DNA of 26,730 nt from JADJLQ01 sp034439915 (GTDB lineage Bacteria > Bacteroidota > Bacteroidia > Chitinophagales > Saprospiraceae). Positions 23,024 through 26,730 of the stretch are shown one piece after another. Position 1 is the stretch's first letter. The number at the start of each line of letters is the position of its first letter. Below the pieces are notes generated by a model. It saw nothing but the letters and a program-made list of their open reading frames with translations, was not told where the DNA came from and did no database searches. The stretch lies in the NCBI GenBank assembly GCA_034439915.1, contig JAWXBI010000021.1:1-26730 (forward strand), in the 5' to 3' direction. The position numbers were made by a program, and so were the translations under genes.

Positions 23024-25165
23024 ATGAAATTATCCCTTTCGTTGTTTCTATTGCTTGTTATCCTATACACCAAAGTTTTAGGACAGGGGAAACCACCGGA
23101 AAATTCAATTTCCAATCGGGGAGATAGTTTACAGCGGATTTACGCCCAGTCAACGAAAGACGCTGTTCGATATCAAATGGCAAACGAGATATGGTCCTAT
23201 TATGAAAACTCAAATGCAGATTCATCGAACTACTATATCGAAATCGGGTTGACAGTGGCCAAGGATAGCAGTAAGAAACTCGCGGAAGCCAATGCTCTTG
23301 CTGCGCGGGCTTATCAATCTGTTATCAGCGGCCAATATGCCTCATCTTTAGAAGATTTGATCAAAGCCTTTTCTATTATTGAGAAAGTTGATGCGGAGGA
23401 TAATAATTGGATTTTGAAAGACCCGATGCAGGCAAAACTATTAACGCTATCCACAACACACCACATCTATGCTACATTAATGACTCCAACTAAAAACACG
23501 GAACAGCAAATCTATCATTATAGGCAAGCCCTTCAATTAGGTACAAAATTAGATCATTCCACGCGGCAGGTTTTGTCCAACCTGGGGTTGGGTAGGTCTT
23601 ATTTAGATTTGAATATGTTGGATTCAGCTTTGATACATTTGCAACAGGCTGAATTGATTGCATTGCAGAGCGGGTTTAAAGATTATTTATCCGCTGTTTT
23701 GTCTTATACCGGATTAATCCAATACAAAAGAGGAGAATTAAAACCTGCCCTGCAAACCTTTCACAGGGGTATTCGGAGTGGAATAGAATCCTCCAATTTG
23801 GGCGGCTTAGCCCAAAATTATTTTCAGTTGACAAATTTTTATCTACAGGAGAAAGATAAAGACTCAGTGCTTGTTTATGCTCTCAGGTTTAAAGCACTCA
23901 TGGAACAATTGGGTTCCATTTCATTATCAACCGTAGATAAGGGAATGGCATATGAAAGTGTTTACCGTGCGTATCTTCTGAATAACAAATTAGATAGTGC
24001 TTTTAAGTACCAAGGTATGGCATTGACGATTAAGGATAGTTTATTTAAGTCCAGAATAAATAACCTGTCCAAATTTCAGGAACTATCATATAGTGAGCAA
24101 ATGCGAATGCTGAAAATTGAAAGGGAAAAGGAAGAGTTTCAAAATCAGGTGATTGTAGCATCCATGCTTGCGGGATTATTGATTTTTTTTCTGATTTCAT
24201 TCATTCTGTTTCGAAACAATAAGCAAAAGCGTTTGGCAAACAAGGTTCTGGAAGAAACACTGGATAATCTCAAAGCCACTCAATCGCAACTCATCCAGTC
24301 CGAAAAAATGGCGTCACTGGGAGAACTCACTGCAGGCATCGCCCATGAGATTCAAAACCCGTTAAACTTTGTCAATAATTTCTCCGAGGTCAACGACGAA
24401 TTAATTAAAGAATTAAAAAATGAAATAATTAAAGGGAATACTCCTGAAATAACTACTATACTGAACGATATTTCTTCGAATAGTGCAAAAATAAATTATC
24501 ATGGGAGGCGTGCCGATGCGATTGTAAAAGGTATGTTGCAACACAGCCAGGCAGGCAGTGGCAAAAAAGAACTCACAGATATCAATGCATTGGCAGATGA
24601 ATATATTCGATTGTGTTATCATGGCTTACGAGCGAAGGACAAGAATTTTAATGCTACTATCAAAACCGATTTCGATGAAAACATTGGCGAGATTAATATC
24701 ATTCCGCAGGACATAGGAAGAGTAATATTGAATATACTGACGAATGCTTTTTATGCAGCGAACGATAAAGCTAAAAACCTTCCAGGTTCGATCTACGGTC
24801 TGTCCGATTACAATGATAAAAACCCTGCCCTGCCGGCAGGAGGGCTGGAAGGTTTGGTTCCAGACTACCACCCCACCGGCTCACTTTCCACCAAAAAAAT
24901 TAATGCCAGCCCGTCCCGGTCCACTTCGGGAGACCCGCTCGGGCGGGATAAAGTAGAAATAACAATTGCTGATAACGGCAACGGTATCCCTCCTCATATC
25001 TTAGATAAAATATTTCAACCATTTTTTACGACTAAACCGACGGGACAGGGAACTGGATTAGGGTTGAGTTTGGCTTATGATATTGTGAAGGCCCATAGTG
25101 GGAGTATAAGAGTGGAAAGTAAAGTGGGAACTGGAAGTACATTTATTATACATTTAGCTGTATGA
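23024..25165 (+). CDS. TPR sensor histidine kinase with palindrome insertions in the ATPase domain
   Basis: A 713-residue protein laid out like its upstream neighbour: signal peptide (about 3-20), TPR-like helical region (about 50-345), membrane helix (about 376-396), coiled coil, H-box with H441 (GELTAGIAHEIQNP), N-box ILNILTNAFYA (568-578), G1 DNGNGIP (650-656) and G2 GTGLGLSL (676-683). The sequence from about 581 to 644, between N-box and G1, is expanded by palindromic DNA that stays in frame. The core motifs on both sides are intact, so activity is likely kept. It starts 11 bp after the previous stop, and its own stop overlaps the next ATG by 4 bp. The TPR half is more AT-rich and clearly different from its neighbour's. 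Confidence 0.92.
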   Translation: MKLSLSLFLLLVILYTKVLGQGKPPENSISNRGDSLQRIYAQSTKDAVRYQMANEIWSYYENSNADSSNYYIEIGLTVAKDSSKKLAEANALAARAYQSVISGQYASSLEDLIKAFSIIEKVDAEDNNWILKDPMQAKLLTLSTTHHIYATLMTPTKNTEQQIYHYRQALQLGTKLDHSTRQVLSNLGLGRSYLDLNMLDSALIHLQQAELIALQSGFKDYLSAVLSYTGLIQYKRGELKPALQTFHRGIRSGIESSNLGGLAQNYFQLTNFYLQEKDKDSVLVYALRFKALMEQLGSISLSTVDKGMAYESVYRAYLLNNKLDSAFKYQGMALTIKDSLFKSRINNLSKFQELSYSEQMRMLKIEREKEEFQNQVIVASMLAGLLIFFLISFILFRNNKQKRLANKVLEETLDNLKATQSQLIQSEKMASLGELTAGIAHEIQNPLNFVNNFSEVNDELIKELKNEIIKGNTPEITTILNDISSNSAKINYHGRRADAIVKGMLQHSQAGSGKKELTDINALADEYIRLCYHGLRAKDKNFNATIKTDFDENIGEINIIPQDIGRVILNILTNAFYAANDKAKNLPGSIYGLSDYNDKNPALPAGGLEGLVPDYHPTGSLSTKKINASPSRSTSGDPLGRDKVEITIADNGNGIPPHILDKIFQPFFTTKPTGQGTGLGLSLAYDIVKAHSGSIRVESKVGTGSTFIIHLAV
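24775..24855 (+). repeat. Palindromic element inserted in frame in the third kinase gene
   Basis: Outer arms AAACCTTCCAG (24775-24785) and CTGGAAGGTTT (24845-24855) are perfect inverted copies. Within them lies the perfect palindrome CCTGCCGGCAGG (24829-24840). The block spans 81 bp, equal to 27 codons, with no stop or frameshift. It is more GC-rich than the flanking kinase DNA. Confidence 0.75.
24909..24944 (+). repeat. Second GC-rich hairpin inserted in the same kinase gene
   Basis: GCCCG (24909-24913) pairs with CGGGC (24940-24944), and inside it TCCCG (24914-24918) pairs with CGGGA (24927-24931). The encoded peptide SPSRSTSGDPLGRDK interrupts the strand leading into the G1 box, where the second kinase has only KKINGKIEI. 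Confidence 0.65.
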
Positions 25166-26730
25166 GAGCAATAATAATTATTCTGTTTTTTTTATTTGGC
25201 AAATCATTTGCTCAGGGGAATCTATTCATTAATATAGATTCTATTCCATCATCGGGATTACTATTGGATAATGGGTGGCTCTATGCCCCGGAAATAAATG
25301 GTCAGAAGCCAACTATCTCCAATTCATCCTGGCAAGCTATAAATCCTTCGCAAGACCTACACGATTCAATACCTAAATTTGCTACTCAAGGTATCGGATG
25401 GATGAGATTAGATTTTAAATTGGCCAGTACATTAAATGACAACAATTTTGCTATCCAAATCCAACAATCTATAGCTGCTGAATACTACCTGAATGGTAAA
25501 CTATTAGATATATTCGGTATACTTAACGAAAATCCTAAATTAGTAAAAGCCGTTGATCCCTATTGGCGACCTATTTCATTTTTGATTAAAGAAGATACTA
25601 TCAATTCATTAGAAGTAAGATTCGCTGTCCAGTCAGGTATCTTATATACTAAAGTATTTGAAACATTTAATCCATTAACTGCAATTACACTATTTGAACA
25701 CCGTCATTCAATCAATCTGTATACTCGCCTCATCAGCAATTATAACATTTTTATTTTTTTAATCATTGGCATAAGTTTGATGATTTGTATACTACATTTG
25801 ACATTTTACTTCGTATATCCATCGATTAAAGCAAATTTTTGGTTTGGCATATCAAGACTGGTTTATATCATGGGATGTTTAGCGCAGATAGTTTTTTGGC
25901 TTAATACGAAAGAAGTAGGCGACAAAATCTGGTATGGCAGCGGAGCAATGATACTTTTTATGGTCATGAATATATTTACATTATTATCAATATTATTATT
26001 TCTTGACCGCAAACTGGATAAAATAGACAAAGCCATATTAATACTTTTTTTTCCGCTGGCTTACTCCGTTATTTTTCTTTACGGAAATGGTTGGAGACTA
26101 GCCCCTATGTTTTCGACAATAGTGATGCTCAATGTATTGCGTATTTCGATTTTATCATGGAAGATAAATAGAATAAACGCTCAGGTTCTGGGATTTGGTG
26201 CGGTAGCGACTCTTGTATTTTTTGCGATCTTTATTTTAAAGGGTAACGTCACGAATAATTCTTTTCTTTCTACATTGGGCATTGAAAGAATGATATTCTA
26301 TTTTTTATATACACTTAGCTTGCCTAGTGCTATTTCATTTCTATTAGCCACTGATTTCGCACGTACCAGCATTTCACTAAAGAATCAATTGAACGAGGTA
26401 GAAAATTTATCTTCAATCAATTTAGCCTCTGAAAAAGAAAAACAAGAGATATTAGCTACTCTAAATCAAACTCTTGAAAAACAAGTCAAAGCGCGCACTG
26501 ATGAATTAAATCAATCGCTAAATACGCTCCGCTCTACCCAAGCCCAACTCATCCAGTCTGAAAAATTGGCTTCGCTTGGTGAACTCACTGCCGGTATTGC
26601 TCATGAAATTCAAAACCCATTGAATTTTGTCAATAATTTTTCTGAAGTGAATAAAGAATTAATTGAAGAATTAAAGGGCGAAAGGTTAAGGGTTAAAGGT
26701 GAAAGGAATGAAAAGTTGGAAGAAGAGATA
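25162..26730 (+). CDS. 7TMR-DISM-like sensor histidine kinase, 3' end beyond the window
   Basis: An open frame of 523 codons that runs off the window edge. The start ATG overlaps the previous stop (ATGA) and gives a signal peptide (MRAIIIILFFLFGKSFAQ). Residues about 25-185 form an extracytoplasmic beta-rich domain like the DISM sensor (GWMRLDFKL, EYYLNGKLL, PYWRPISFLI). Seven hydrophobic helices follow at about 194-217, 226-246, 257-283, 294-311, 315-335, 343-360 and 377-395, then a coiled coil (about 405-470) and an H-box GELTAGIAHEIQNP with H481. The ATPase domain lies beyond the window. A low-complexity GERLRVKGERNEKL insertion follows the H-box, as in the first kinase. It is strongly AT-rich compared with the first kinase. 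DISM receptors often sense small molecules such as carbohydrates; the ligand is unknown. Confidence 0.88.
   Translation, partial: MRAIIIILFFLFGKSFAQGNLFINIDSIPSSGLLLDNGWLYAPEINGQKPTISNSSWQAINPSQDLHDSIPKFATQGIGWMRLDFKLASTLNDNNFAIQIQQSIAAEYYLNGKLLDIFGILNENPKLVKAVDPYWRPISFLIKEDTINSLEVRFAVQSGILYTKVFETFNPLTAITLFEHRHSINLYTRLISNYNIFIFLIIGISLMICILHLTFYFVYPSIKANFWFGISRLVYIMGCLAQIVFWLNTKEVGDKIWYGSGAMILFMVMNIFTLLSILLFLDRKLDKIDKAILILFFPLAYSVIFLYGNGWRLAPMFSTIVMLNVLRISILSWKINRINAQVLGFGAVATLVFFAIFILKGNVTNNSFLSTLGIERMIFYFLYTLSLPSAISFLLATDFARTSISLKNQLNEVENLSSINLASEKEKQEILATLNQTLEKQVKARTDELNQSLNTLRSTQAQLIQSEKLASLGELTAGIAHEIQNPLNFVNNFSEVNKELIEELKGERLRVKGERNEKLEEEI
26674..26715 (+). repeat. Low-complexity GGTTAAAGG repeat inside the fourth kinase gene
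   Basis: GGTTAAGGGTTAAAGG at 26684-26699 is identical to the complement of intergenic bases 15254-15269. It is read in frame and encodes the basic stretch GERLRVKGER after the H-box helix. Confidence 0.6.

Noticed and set aside
24775..24944. Frameshift or assembly error in the third kinase
   Set aside because: The frame stays open through the palindromes and the N-box, G1 and G2 motifs on either side are intact and in phase.

Overview
The window looks like chromosomal DNA from a member of the Bacteroidota, most likely an environmental Saprospiria/Chitinophagia-type bacterium. The reasons are moderate GC content, starts without strong Shine-Dalgarno sequences, secreted proteins with short Bacteroidota-type signal peptides ending near A-Q, and periplasmic Reg_prop/Y_Y_Y and TPR histidine kinases. 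The species cannot be named from the sequence. No rRNA, tRNA, intact transposase or CRISPR array was seen.

Layout. (1) 1-294: repeat-rich leader built from GGAGTTGCACTCC-type palindromes. (2) 295-1818, +: secreted M20 metallopeptidase, followed by a short repeat/hairpin patch where it converges with the next operon. (3) 12938-1882, -: a tightly coupled four-gene operon. In transcription order it encodes a class III adenylate cyclase fused to TIR-like modules, two tandem paralogous membrane-anchored nSTAND NTPases of about 1,350 residues, and a 7-TM protein. The genes overlap by 4, 8 and 1 bp. (4) 13285-16371, +: an intradiol ring-cleavage dioxygenase, a monohaem c-type cytochrome lipoprotein with a good terminator, and a secreted DUF3500 protein whose start codon sits on a hexanucleotide repeat. 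(5) 16372-17483: 1.1 kb without an intact gene, carrying two kinds of tandem repeat, possible gene remnants and nested inverted repeats. (6) 17484 to the window end, +: an operon of at least four sensor histidine kinases with different sensor parts (beta-propeller/Y_Y_Y, TPR, TPR, 7TMR-DISM-like) and nearly interchangeable kinase cores. No response regulator lies in the window.

How the genes may work together. The minus-strand operon has the domain set of a nucleotide-signalling or conflict (immunity-like) system: cyclase, TIR, STAND switches and a membrane protein. The cyclase keeps its metal, transition-state and adenine-specifying residues, so cAMP is the expected product; the TIR activity and the trigger are unknown. 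The kinase operon looks like several sensors feeding the same downstream partner(s). A third theme is palindromic or low-complexity repeats that lie between genes and also in frame inside the kinase catalytic and dimerisation domains.
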